From Acidimicrobiaceae bacterium (GTDB lineage: Bacteria > Actinomycetota > Acidimicrobiia > Acidimicrobiales > JAUTXP01): a stretch of 64,000 nucleotides of DNA. The translations under genes and the position numbers were made by a program. Under the pieces are notes generated by a model. That model made no database searches. It saw nothing but the letters and a program-made list of their open reading frames with translations, and was not told where the DNA came from. Numbering within the stretch: the stretch's first letter is position 1; every line of letters begins with the position of its first letter. Below, piece by piece: positions 49,272 to 57,846 of this stretch. The stretch spans positions 59,488 to 123,487 of the forward strand of contig JAUTXP010000004.1 in assembly GCA_030837965.1 (NCBI GenBank). Reading direction: 5' to 3'.

Positions 49272-49928
49272 TCACAACTCACGAGCCCGCGCGAAGACCG
49301 CGTCCAACATGGGCTCCGTCAGCTTGCCAGTGAAGGTGTTCTGCTGGCTCGGATGGAACGAGCATAGGATCGTTCGGCCGTCGTTCAGGAGATGCTCGGC
49401 CATGTGCGCGAACCGTGGTCGGGGCCGAACGCCGAGCAACACACAGACCGCATCAAGGGCAAACTTTCCGAGGACAACGATGACGTTGACCGACGAAAGC
49501 AACGTGAGCTCTCGAGCGAGATAGGGCAGGCAGCGATCCCGTTCCGCAGTCGTCGGCTTGTTCGCGGGCGGAGCGCAGCGAACGGCGGCGGCGACGTAGG
49601 CGCCAGACAGCCGTAGCCCGTCACTCGCCGAGTTACTCGTCGGCTGGTTGGCAAACCCGGCCCGATGCAGCGCACCGAACAGCCAGTCGCCCGACCGGTC
49701 TCCGGTGAAAACTCGGCCGGTTCGGTTGCCGCCGTGGGCCGCCGGAGCGAGTCCGACGATTAGCACCGAAGCGCCCGGATCCCCGAATCCTGGCACCGGC
49801 CTGCCCCAGTACGGCTCGTGCGCGAAGGAGGCACGCTTCTCCTCGGCAGTTCGCTCCCGCCAGGCGACGAGCCGCGGGCAAGCTGCGCAGCCCACGATGT
49901 CCGACGTCAGACGCGTCAGAGAGTCCAC
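49272..49928 (-). CDS. Uracil-DNA glycosylase, family 5 (UDGb) type
   Basis: This 218-residue glycosylase shows CAACPRLVAWRE near the N-terminus, part of the Fe-S cluster Cys set. The active-site block is PVPGFGDPGASVLIVGLAPAA followed by HGGNRTGRVFTGDRSGDWLF, and the late motif is SFHPSQQNTFTGKL. Family-5 enzymes remove uracil and also hypoxanthine or other deaminated bases. The start GTG lies 14 bases from the divergent phosphatase gene. It may serve ordinary repair or protect against a reactive product of the neighbouring cluster; the sequence does not decide. Confidence 0.88.
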   Translation of the reverse strand: MDSLTRLTSDIVGCAACPRLVAWRERTAEEKRASFAHEPYWGRPVPGFGDPGASVLIVGLAPAAHGGNRTGRVFTGDRSGDWLFGALHRAGFANQPTSNSASDGLRLSGAYVAAAVRCAPPANKPTTAERDRCLPYLARELTLLSSVNVIVVLGKFALDAVCVLLGVRPRPRFAHMAEHLLNDGRTILCSFHPSQQNTFTGKLTEPMLDAVFARAREL

Positions 49929-49942
49929 CCAGGGAGGGTAGG

Positions 49943-50569
49943 TTGACGCCGCTCATGCCGAGGTCAAAGCCAACCACCGTCTTGCTGGTCCGACACGGAC
50001 AGACTCCCACCACCGGCGACGTCCTGCCCGGCCGCGCCAAGGGTCTGCATCTCTCGGACACGGGCCGGGCCCAAGCCGAGGCCGCAGCCCAGCACATCGT
50101 CGCCACGGTCACGTCTGTCGCCGCGGTCTACGCCTCCCCGTTGGAGCGGGCGAGGGAAACGGCGGCACCGATCGCCAAGAGTCTTGGTCTCAGCACGACC
50201 GTCGAAGGCGGCTTGGTGGAGTGCGATTTCGGGGATTGGACGGGCGGCCGACTAAAAGACCTGTCAAAGCTTGCTGAGTGGCGCCGTGTCCAGCGCTACC
50301 CCAGTGGATTCCGCTTCCCGGCGGGAGAGTCATTCATGGAAATGCAGGCGCGAGTCGTCAATACCCTGGCCAGCCTGTGGGCTGGACACGTCGGCCAGAC
50401 CATCGTCTGTGTATCCCATGCCGATCCCATCAAGGCGGCGGTTGCCGACGCACTCGGCACTCACCTCGACCTGTTCCAACGAATCGTCATCAGTCCCTGC
50501 TCGGTTAGCACAGTCGTTTATGACGACGGAGGGCCGACCGTGCTGGGCGTGAACGTGGTGGCAAGGTGA
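49943..50569 (+). CDS. Histidine phosphatase family protein, MSMEG_4193 type
   Basis: The 208-residue phosphoglycerate-mutase-like protein has the catalytic RHG in VLLVRHGQTPTTGD (about 17), a conserved Arg in ASPLERARETA (about 72), Glu in GGLVECDFGDW (about 93) and His in VCVSHADPIKA (about 156). It heads a three-gene set with DUF3090 and an SCO1664-like kinase that is conserved across actinobacteria. I chose the TTG at 49943, with GGAGGG six bases upstream; an ATG at 49955 is possible. The substrate is unknown. Confidence 0.88.
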   Translation: MTPLMPRSKPTTVLLVRHGQTPTTGDVLPGRAKGLHLSDTGRAQAEAAAQHIVATVTSVAAVYASPLERARETAAPIAKSLGLSTTVEGGLVECDFGDWTGGRLKDLSKLAEWRRVQRYPSGFRFPAGESFMEMQARVVNTLASLWAGHVGQTIVCVSHADPIKAAVADALGTHLDLFQRIVISPCSVSTVVYDDGGPTVLGVNVVAR

Positions 50570-51060
50570 GTTCCTACGAACTCAACGATGTCGATCGGAT
50601 CACGGTTGGCACGGTGGGCGAACCAGGCAACCGCGTGTTCTTACTGCAAGCCCGGCAAGGCGGCGAGTTGGTGACGCTCAAGGTTGAAAAGGCCCAGGTC
50701 CGCGCTTTGGCTGAGTACCTAGGGGAGTTGCTTGGCGGGTTGCCCCGTCTAGGGGAACTCCCCGAGGAGGCGGCGCTCCGAGAGCCGAGTGATCCCGAGT
50801 GGGTAGTGGGCACGCTCGGCATCAGCTACATGGAGGAGCTTGACCGACTGCTGCTTGTCGCGGAGGAGGCAGTCGCTGGGAAAGAAGACGGTGACGAAGC
50901 ACGCTTCTTCCTCACCCGCGAACAAGCTGGAGCGCTTGCCATCAGGGGCACCCAATTGGTAGAGGCGGGGCGCCCTCCGTGCCCTCTGTGCCATTATCCG
51001 CTCGACCCTGCGGGACATGTGTGTCCGAAGACGAACGGGCATCGTCCGCCCACGCTCTAA
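50566..51060 (+). CDS. DUF3090 family protein (SCO1663-like)
   Basis: This 164-residue protein has the DUF3090 pattern: a start SYELNDVDRITVGTVGEPGNRVFLLQ, VTLKVEKAQVRALAEYL, WVVGTLGISYMEELDRLLL and a C-terminal zinc-ribbon-like CPLCHYPLDPAGHVCP. The GTG overlaps the phosphatase stop (GTGA), and its end overlaps the next gene by about 40 bases. The family is actinobacterial and uncharacterised; the fixed association with a phosphatase and a kinase-fold protein suggests a shared pathway. Confidence 0.88.
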   Translation: MSSYELNDVDRITVGTVGEPGNRVFLLQARQGGELVTLKVEKAQVRALAEYLGELLGGLPRLGELPEEAALREPSDPEWVVGTLGISYMEELDRLLLVAEEAVAGKEDGDEARFFLTREQAGALAIRGTQLVEAGRPPCPLCHYPLDPAGHVCPKTNGHRPPTL

Positions 51061-51743
51061 CCGTCCTGGCAACAGGATCGGTCGAACTACAGGGACGAAT
51101 GCCGTGGAGCTCCAACGCCACCTTTCTGGTGACCCTGACCTTGGACGAGACAACCATGCCTGCCATTTACAAGCCCCACAGAGGTGAGCGCCCACTCTGG
51201 GACTTCCCAAACGGGCTGTACCTCCGGGAGGCGGCCGCCTATGAGCTGTCGACCTACCTGGGATGGGCTGTCGTCCCAGAGACGATCATCCGACGCGACG
51301 GCCCATTTGGAGCAGGGTCGTACCAGCGATTCGTACCGGCCGACTTCACCGAGCACTACTTCACCCTGCTGGAGGACTCGGGATTCCATGACGCATTGAG
51401 GGTGATCGCCGCCTTTGATCTGGTGGCGAACAATGCCGACCGAAAAAGCGGTCACTGCCTCCTAGCCGAGGACGGACACATCTGGGGCATCGACAACGGG
51501 CTCTGCTTCCACGTAGAGCACAAGCTGCGCACGGTGATGTGGGACTTCGCCGGGGAGCCCGTGCCATCGCACTTGCTCGACGGCTTGGCCCGCTTGTACA
51601 CGCAACCGCCGGAGTCGATGTGTCGGTACCTGTCGGACGCGGAGGTGGACATGCTGGCCCATCGAGCGCGCGCTGTGATCCGCTCCGGCACGTTCCCGAA
51701 CCCACCGGATGACCATCGGGCCTACCCCTGGCCGCTTGTCTGA
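51021..51743 (+). CDS. SCO1664-family PI3/PI4-kinase-like protein
   Basis: The 240-residue protein resembles a compact phosphoinositide-kinase-like fold. A Lys is in MPAIYKPHRGERPLWDFP (about 38), the catalytic loop is FDLVANNADRKSGHC (about 135) and the metal-binding Asp is in IWGIDNGLCFH (about 158). The best start is the GTG at 51021, inside the end of DUF3090, giving an overlap of 40 bases; an earlier in-frame ATG at 50979 would overlap more. It completes the conserved phosphatase/DUF3090/kinase trio. Confidence 0.85.
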   Translation: MSEDERASSAHALTVLATGSVELQGRMPWSSNATFLVTLTLDETTMPAIYKPHRGERPLWDFPNGLYLREAAAYELSTYLGWAVVPETIIRRDGPFGAGSYQRFVPADFTEHYFTLLEDSGFHDALRVIAAFDLVANNADRKSGHCLLAEDGHIWGIDNGLCFHVEHKLRTVMWDFAGEPVPSHLLDGLARLYTQPPESMCRYLSDAEVDMLAHRARAVIRSGTFPNPPDDHRAYPWPLV

Positions 51744-51745
51744 CT

Positions 51746-52696
51746 ATGAGCTCGGCAGAATTAGACGGCCTCCTCCGCCAAGTCGATGCCTTGTGCGAGC
51801 GGCGGGATTGGGACGCGTTGGTTGCTCTTCGGGACCGATGCCGCGCTGCGCTTCAACGCGGGAAGCAGTGGTGGCCTGCCGCTTCCTACGCCGAATACCG
51901 ACTCGCTCTAGAGGCACCCGGACGGTGGGCTGCACACGTGGTCGCGGAGTTGGGAACTGGGCGGTTTGCGTTGGGGCCATTGACCGAGGTCGCCGCATGT
52001 ACACACACGTGGGAAGAGCTCGCAGGGCCCGGTCCACAATTGGCCTTAGCGGCACACGAACGGGTCGTGCGAGGTGAGGACTTACGAGGTGATAGCCGCG
52101 TGGACGATGTCCTCGAGCTTCCGCTTGCGCTTCAACCTTGGGAGCCAACTTACCCAGTGGCGCAGTACACCGCGAGCGAGGCCGTCTTCCCGACCCCGCC
52201 GCTCCCACACCTGAGCGGCTCCGCCGATCGAGTCATGCCAAATCGAGCCATTCAAGATGACGATGCGGTGCGAGGGCTCATCGACCTCGCACATACGTGG
52301 ATCACGGCGTCGAACGGCCGGGCCGAAGCCGTCGCGGTCGATGGCGATGCGATGGGAGCGGCAGCGGCCCTCGGAGCGCCCCGACTGCGAATGGTGGAAA
52401 TGAGCCCAGCCGACGCGATGGCGTGGATGGCCTGGGTGGCGGCAAGCGGGGGTGCCCACGGGCGGCGGCGCGGCATGGCGGCCGGACGCTTTGACAGTTG
52501 GTGGGTCTTGTCAGCTCTTGGAGGGATACTCGATCTCTGGCCAGTCCCGCCGGACGAAGTCGGCGAGATCGCTTCCGACTTGCGGTGGTACGCCTGGGAC
52601 GCAGGTGAGCCGGGGACCGGCTGGGGTCTGCGAATGGCTGTCGAGGACCCGCTCGAACACAGGGCCTGGGCTGTGCTCGCCGTCGACGCCGACTAA
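51746..52696 (+). CDS. Uncharacterised protein
   Basis: This 316-residue soluble protein begins two bases after the kinase-like gene, so it probably shares its transcript. It has a helical N-terminus (LDGLLRQVDALCERRDWDAL), several Trp-containing segments and a C-terminal half rich in Ala, Gly and Trp (RRGMAAGRFDSWWVLSALGG). I do not recognise a domain. It may be a frequent fourth member of the trio in some actinobacteria, but I cannot confirm this. Confidence 0.72.
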   Translation: MSSAELDGLLRQVDALCERRDWDALVALRDRCRAALQRGKQWWPAASYAEYRLALEAPGRWAAHVVAELGTGRFALGPLTEVAACTHTWEELAGPGPQLALAAHERVVRGEDLRGDSRVDDVLELPLALQPWEPTYPVAQYTASEAVFPTPPLPHLSGSADRVMPNRAIQDDDAVRGLIDLAHTWITASNGRAEAVAVDGDAMGAAAALGAPRLRMVEMSPADAMAWMAWVAASGGAHGRRRGMAAGRFDSWWVLSALGGILDLWPVPPDEVGEIASDLRWYAWDAGEPGTGWGLRMAVEDPLEHRAWAVLAVDAD

Positions 52697-52725
52697 AAGA
52701 CGACGATCGGCTCGATCGGGCCGTA

Positions 52726-53199
52726 ATGGTCGAAGGCCGCCTGTCGAGACCGGAACCCAGGTGGGCATTCCCCGAACGGCATGCGATCATCGCCAGCGTG
52801 CAGGTGCGGATCGGTCCCGTCCAAAGCGAGGCAGCGCTGGCGTGGCTCAACTACGCGCGCTCGGTGGTGGAGGCGATGAGCCGTCAACTCCCTATCCAGG
52901 TTGCGGCTTCATTCGCCGGGTATCTCGAGGAGTGGATCGGGGCGGCCCACGGCGAGACCTTCGTGTGGGAGGGCAGAGCCGAGCCCGAGGAGGTGGAGTA
53001 CCTGCTGCATGCGTGGTTCAACTTGGCCCGGGCGGTGGCCGAGCAGCGCGAGCGCACCGGAGAGCCGATACGCCCCGTTGAAGGCGAGGTGTTCTACAAG
53101 GCGCTGGTCAATGCCCTGCTAGACGCCCTCCGGTCGGAGAACCGGGCGACGGCCGAGTTCGTTGAACAGCTCGCGCCGTTCTGGCCAGGTCTGGCTTGA
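52726..53199 (+). CDS. Uncharacterised helical protein
   Basis: The product (157 residues from the ATG at 52726, or 133 from a GTG at 52798) is mostly helical, with AALAWLNYARSVVEAMSRQL, WIGAAHGETFVWEGRAEPEE and VEGEVFYKALVNALLDALRS. The part after 52798 looks better conserved, so the later start may be right. It follows the preceding gene by 29 bases. No domain is recognised and there are no membrane segments. Confidence 0.65.
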   Translation: MVEGRLSRPEPRWAFPERHAIIASVQVRIGPVQSEAALAWLNYARSVVEAMSRQLPIQVAASFAGYLEEWIGAAHGETFVWEGRAEPEEVEYLLHAWFNLARAVAEQRERTGEPIRPVEGEVFYKALVNALLDALRSENRATAEFVEQLAPFWPGLA

Positions 53200-53234
53200 C
53201 CATCTCCGTGGTTGGCTAGACGTCGTGAATTCTC

Positions 53235-54527
53235 TCAAATCGGGCCCAGCACCCGATCGAGGTAAGCGTTAGCAAACCGGCCTTCTGGGTCGACTCGGCG
53301 GCGTACTCCTTGGAAGCTGTCCCAGTCGGGGTATTTCGGCGCGAGCGTCTCAGACGATTGGTAGTGCAGCTTTCCCCAGTGCGGCCGCCCACCAAACGGT
53401 TCCATGATTGCTTCGACGCCGCGAAAATACTGCTCGTAGGGGACGCCCTGGTACATGTGTACCGCGATGTAACAGCGCTCTCCACCATTGGCCGTCGAGA
53501 GCCAAATGTCATCGCCTGCCGTGAAGCGGACTTCCACAGGGAAACTGAGACGCAAGCCACTCCTGTCGATCCACTCGATGAGCGCGTGCAATGCATCCAC
53601 CACCGCATCCCGGGGCATCGAATACTCCATCTCATAGAAGTGCACATACCGCGGGGATGTAAAGGTCCGGTAGGAGCGGTTCACGTACTCGACGCGACCA
53701 GAGGAGGGCAATGCTCTCGACAATCTCGGGATCAACGAGGGGTTCCACCGCCCTAGTCTGCAGACCGCACCAAAAGCGACGTTCTCGAGAAGCGTTCGAT
53801 CTATCCATTCTTTCACCCGGCTACGGCCGCCTACCGGGTCGGAGGTGCGATTGTTCCGCTTCGTCAAGGCCCAGGCCGTATGAGGCACCCAGTAGAACTC
53901 GAAGTGGTCGTTTTCTTCTGCGTGGCGGTCGATATCGCGCAGAACGGCGTCGACACGCATCGGCTCCTCGACGGCCCGCAGATTGAAGGCGGCCACGGTC
54001 TGGAGGGTCACGGTCGAAAGCACGCCGATCGCCCCAAGGCCTACCCGACCGGCGTTGAACAGTTCGGGGTCCTCATCGGCTGAACAGGTCAACACAGATC
54101 CGTCGCCAGCGACCACCCGCAGGCCGCAGACCTGTGTGGCCAGACCGCCAAGGCCCAGACCGGTGCCGTGTGTGGACGTCGAGATGGCGCCGGAGATGGA
54201 CTGGTAAGCAATGTCGCCCAAGTTCGGCAGGGCGAGACCTACGTCCCAGAGAAAGTCGTTCAGCACGCCCAACTTGATGCCGGCTTGCACGGTGACCTTC
54301 TGTGTCGAGGAGTCCACCTCGAGCACCTGGTTGAAGCGGTCCAGTTGTACTTGCACACCGTCTGTACAAGCGATGTCAGTGAACGAGTGTCCGGCCCCGA
54401 CTGGTTTCACCCTTGTGCCTTGGGCCGCGGCGCGCTGCACGAGGCGGGCCAGCTCCGCTTCGCTGGTAGGACGTTCGACGGCGCTTGGAGCGCACCGTTG
54501 GTTCCCAGCCCAGTTGGCCCACGTCAT
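53235..54527 (-). CDS. FAD-linked oxidoreductase, D-arabinono-1,4-lactone oxidase (ALO/GULO) family
   Basis: The 430-residue flavoenzyme has a PCMH-type FAD domain with VKPVGAGHSFTDIACTDG (about 41-58), where the His may carry covalent FAD, and SGAISTSTHGTGLG (about 111-124). The ALO C-terminal domain ends with GGRPHWGKLH (about 380) and an ALO-type tail. Classical members oxidise aldonolactones or alditols. It starts nine bases after the ArgRS-N-monooxygenase fusion on the same strand, so the two are almost certainly co-transcribed. In this context it may oxidise a pathway intermediate, for example a hydrazine to a hydrazone or azo form. This is inference. Confidence 0.87.
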   Translation of the reverse strand: MTWANWAGNQRCAPSAVERPTSEAELARLVQRAAAQGTRVKPVGAGHSFTDIACTDGVQVQLDRFNQVLEVDSSTQKVTVQAGIKLGVLNDFLWDVGLALPNLGDIAYQSISGAISTSTHGTGLGLGGLATQVCGLRVVAGDGSVLTCSADEDPELFNAGRVGLGAIGVLSTVTLQTVAAFNLRAVEEPMRVDAVLRDIDRHAEENDHFEFYWVPHTAWALTKRNNRTSDPVGGRSRVKEWIDRTLLENVAFGAVCRLGRWNPSLIPRLSRALPSSGRVEYVNRSYRTFTSPRYVHFYEMEYSMPRDAVVDALHALIEWIDRSGLRLSFPVEVRFTAGDDIWLSTANGGERCYIAVHMYQGVPYEQYFRGVEAIMEPFGGRPHWGKLHYQSSETLAPKYPDWDSFQGVRRRVDPEGRFANAYLDRVLGPI

Positions 54528-54536
54528 GGACCCAGA

Positions 54537-57500
54537 CTAGGACGAGGTGCCAGCCTCGGTCTCGGCGTCGACGGTCCTCTGCGGGCGCCACGTCGTGGTC
54601 ACATCGTCGCGTGCCGTCCCGTATATCTCGGTGCCAACCACTGCATTAAGGATCACAGCGCTGCGCCATGCTGTGAGGCTCAAGTTGGGATCGGCGATCC
54701 CATGGCTGTGCTTGGCCATGTTCTGGACGAAGACGCGACAGTTCGAAGGGCCGTCCCACGCGACCGAGTAGTCCGGACGGACCACGATGCGGTCATCTTC
54801 TCGATGAAGCCTGGCGTCTACGGCAGTCAAGGCATCGGGGAGTCGATCCTCGTAGCCCGTGCACAACACGACGACGTCGAACCCTAGGTCTTGGACTTCG
54901 CCGGTCTCCTCGCTGCGAAGCGTGGCCAGGACGTCCCGGTCCGAGTCACGGAGGTCGAGGAGGCGACTCGCTGGCACCAACATGTAATCGAGTGGTCTGC
55001 CCTCGAAATAGTCCAACTCGTAAAGTCTCCGATAGATCTCTTCGAGCAATTCCTCGGAAATACCGTCGCTCGCCAGCATCTGGTTGGCGAGTACCTCGGC
55101 GCGTCGCGCTGCTGAAAGAGACACGAAATGAGCGACGTAACGTGGATTGAACCACTCATTGGAGAACGGTGAGTCGTCCATTGGCAAAAAGCCCAGGCGG
55201 CTGGTAACCCACGCCAATCGAGCGGGCAAGCCACCGTCTCCCGAGAGAAAGTGCCGTACGACCTCCGCGCCGCTTTGGCCACCACCCACGACGAGGACAC
55301 GACGCCCTGCCCCGGCGGGCGCCACATCGAGCAAGGAGGACGAGTGCATGACGCGGCTTCCCAGCAGAGGCTTGGCAAACTCCGGCACTTTCGGTGCCTT
55401 TCCAGTCCCCATGACCAGATTGTTCGTGCGCCCGAGGAACCGATTACCTGAGTACAGTGCAATAGCGGTCGCCTCTACCGTCACATTGGTAACCGGACAT
55501 CCGAACTCGATGTTGGGCAATCGACTCGCCACCCACCGAAAGTACTGACTGTACTCCATGCGAGGAATGCGCTCAGGATTAGTCATGAGAAATCGATAGA
55601 GGCGCCCGGTAGTTGCCAAGAAGTTCAAGAACGAGTGGGGATTCGTTGGGTCGACTGGTGTCACAAGGTCTTTGAGGAATGCGATTTGAAGCCTTGCATC
55701 CTTGACCATCAAACCCGGATGCCATTGAAAGTCAGGCGAGGATTCGAAGAATCGGGTCGAGACTTCGGCAAGGGGGTCCGCCAAGGCAGCCAAACTGAGG
55801 TTCGATGGCCCGGCCCCGATGCCGACGATGTCATAGGTGGCGCCTGACAGTGTCGGCCGCGTGCCGACGAGTTGCGGCCCGACCTCCTCAGTGATACCGG
55901 ATGGCAGGTCGATGCCCAACAGGTCCAACGCGCGCCTCAGCACGAGCAGCGCGGCCTCGGCCACTCGCGGACTGCCTAGTTCAACGCCGCTCGCCGCGAC
56001 GTGCCGGCAGACATCGTCAACAAACCGGACCAAGAGCACTGGGTCCCGCCGGTCGCTGGCTCGTCGCACCGTTTCTGGAAAGGCGTCAAGAACTTGAAGC
56101 AACGGGCGCAGGTCCGCGTCCGGGACCTGCCGCTGGCGCGGACGTGACGCCAACATGGTCAACGTCCGGACGAGGGCGGCAAAGCGAGGGAGCACGCCGT
56201 CCCAGAGCTGCTCCTCGTCGTAGACAACGTCCTTCGACCGCTCCACCCGGAGCAGGTAATACTTCACCAACCCGACAGCGACTTGCTCTCGAGCAGATTG
56301 ATCTTCGAACCACGAGGCGGGCAAGCGTCCGGGCCACCGAGCGACCAGGTCCGTTCGAACGGTGTCGAGCAGTCCGTCTGCAGTGACTGCGTTCCCGTAA
56401 CGGGACCGCATACGGCCGTCGGGCATACCGACCATGCCGTGGCTAATTCCCTCGATGTCCGCCGCGCCCGGCAACCCAAGTCGAGCGAAGAGAGCACACG
56501 TCGCCTTGAAGGGCTCCTCCCAGTCCCGGCCGAACACAACGACCGTGCGCTGGACGGGCATTCGCTCCCACAGGGACAACATGGCGCCCAACTGCTGGGC
56601 GTACACCGTTGCAGTGCCGTCCCCCCGCAAGAGCGTCACGTCCCAGAGACCCGCGTTTGTCAGGTCGATGAAGACAGATCCATCCGCCCGACGTTGGCAC
56701 GTCCCGTCGATGACCGCCTGGGCCAGTAGAGCCCGCACACCGATCAGGCCATCGGCCTCTCGCACATGGTCATCGAACAGAGTCCCGATGCGCTCGTACG
56801 TCTCTCGAAAGCCGTTACGCACCCACTGGGTCATCCGATCGTGTGCCGCTTGAAGGGGTGGGTCGCCAGCATCTAGGCGTACGAGAAGCTCGCGGGCCTG
56901 GCGCTCCAACGGCGTGGCGTCGTCGCTGTCCTCGGCAGGCTCGCCATGGTTCGCTTGGTGGAAGCGGACGAGGTGACGACCCACGAAGTGGTCGCCCTTC
57001 AGCCCCGCAGCCTCGGGCGAGTCGCCCTCTGGCCAGGTGAGGATTCCGAGGAGTGCATGACACAAGTGGATGCCCCAGTCACTCAATCGTTCCACCCGAT
57101 ACGGATGCAGGCCTTGCGCAGCCAACAGATTGGCAATGGCCATGCCGAGGAAGTTGTTCCGCAAATGACCGAGATGGAGGGGCTTGTTCGCATTCGGATT
57201 CGAGAACGACACGATGACGCGGTCGCCGCGGGCATCGTGCTCATGTGCGATGGGCGCGTAACCCGGCTTCCTCGACAACACGGCGTCGGCTACGGCATTC
57301 GAGAAGAACGCCGCGGACAACCGCACGTAGAGTCGAGGTGGTATGACGGTTACCAGATCGACACCGTCAATCCCACGCACGTCGTCCGCTGCGGCTTCGC
57401 AGGCCGCCCGAGACGGGCGATCATTGTCGCCCAGCACTCTCCCGACATCGATCCTTAGGTCGCCAACCGGCTTCGTGCAGCGCTGAACTCTGGCTTGCGC

Positions 57501-57590
57501 CCACCGTCGGTCGGCCGCTATGAGACGGCCCAGAAGGGCGCGCGCAGCCGGGCCTTCCATATCGTGCCCCACGTCGGATTCCCCGGACAT
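54537..57590 (-). CDS. Fusion of an arginyl-tRNA synthetase-like protein with a lysine/ornithine N-monooxygenase
   Basis: This protein of about 1017 residues joins two near-complete enzymes. Residues about 10-580 are ArgRS-like: an N-terminal additional domain, the HIGH-type motif PNANKPLHLGHLRNN (HLGH at 139-142), a KMSKS-like loop RMRSRYGN near 395, and a DALR-type helical end with VGLVKYYLLRVERSKD. Residues about 585-1017 are a flavin N-monooxygenase: FAD motif GIGAGPSNLSL, substrate-side KDLVTPVDPTNPHSFLNFL, NADPH motif VVGGGQSGAEVV and VVLCTGYEDRLP. The monooxygenase should form an N-hydroxylated Lys or Orn, the expected feedstock for a hydrazine synthetase like that at 44.4-46.3 kb. I start at the ATG at 57590; the frame is open to 57875 but that part looks non-coding. 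I know of no described fusion of this kind. Confidence 0.88.
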   Translation of the reverse strand: MSGESDVGHDMEGPAARALLGRLIAADRRWAQARVQRCTKPVGDLRIDVGRVLGDNDRPSRAACEAAADDVRGIDGVDLVTVIPPRLYVRLSAAFFSNAVADAVLSRKPGYAPIAHEHDARGDRVIVSFSNPNANKPLHLGHLRNNFLGMAIANLLAAQGLHPYRVERLSDWGIHLCHALLGILTWPEGDSPEAAGLKGDHFVGRHLVRFHQANHGEPAEDSDDATPLERQARELLVRLDAGDPPLQAAHDRMTQWVRNGFRETYERIGTLFDDHVREADGLIGVRALLAQAVIDGTCQRRADGSVFIDLTNAGLWDVTLLRGDGTATVYAQQLGAMLSLWERMPVQRTVVVFGRDWEEPFKATCALFARLGLPGAADIEGISHGMVGMPDGRMRSRYGNAVTADGLLDTVRTDLVARWPGRLPASWFEDQSAREQVAVGLVKYYLLRVERSKDVVYDEEQLWDGVLPRFAALVRTLTMLASRPRQRQVPDADLRPLLQVLDAFPETVRRASDRRDPVLLVRFVDDVCRHVAASGVELGSPRVAEAALLVLRRALDLLGIDLPSGITEEVGPQLVGTRPTLSGATYDIVGIGAGPSNLSLAALADPLAEVSTRFFESSPDFQWHPGLMVKDARLQIAFLKDLVTPVDPTNPHSFLNFLATTGRLYRFLMTNPERIPRMEYSQYFRWVASRLPNIEFGCPVTNVTVEATAIALYSGNRFLGRTNNLVMGTGKAPKVPEFAKPLLGSRVMHSSSLLDVAPAGAGRRVLVVGGGQSGAEVVRHFLSGDGGLPARLAWVTSRLGFLPMDDSPFSNEWFNPRYVAHFVSLSAARRAEVLANQMLASDGISEELLEEIYRRLYELDYFEGRPLDYMLVPASRLLDLRDSDRDVLATLRSEETGEVQDLGFDVVVLCTGYEDRLPDALTAVDARLHREDDRIVVRPDYSVAWDGPSNCRVFVQNMAKHSHGIADPNLSLTAWRSAVILNAVVGTEIYGTARDDVTTTWRPQRTVDAETEAGTSS

Positions 57591-57618
57591 CGCCCCCACT
57601 TCCTCCCGAAGTCTCAGC

Positions 57619-57624
57619 AATATC
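57619..57624 (-). promoter_or_regulatory. Possible -10 element for the fusion-gene operon
   Basis: Read on the - strand, GATATT lies about 30 bases upstream of the ATG and just before GGGAGG. The 256-base interval up to 57846 separates this operon from a divergent secreted-protein gene and holds no other gene that I can see. No convincing -35 is visible. Confidence 0.3.
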
Positions 57625-57846
57625 GCGTTTTCGCCACGCGTGCCAGGCAGGATTTCCCATAGTGGAGGAGGCCACGTGCGACTATTCCCCTTCGAAGCCC
57701 CGCGCCCCGAACCGACCTGTTGAGCGGTAGCTGGCAGTCCCGAGCTGGTTGTGGGTTGACCGAGTCTCGGCACCCACGCCGCCCCTCCGCCGCGACCTGT
57801 TGTGCCAGGAGGCAGGAATTGGCCTTCCTGTGGCAAAATGTCCGGT

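Noticed and set aside
49943..51743. Phosphatase, DUF3090 and SCO1664-like kinase considered as part of the hydrazine-type pathway
   Set aside because: This trio is a widely conserved actinobacterial set found without such pathways, so its location is more likely coincidental.
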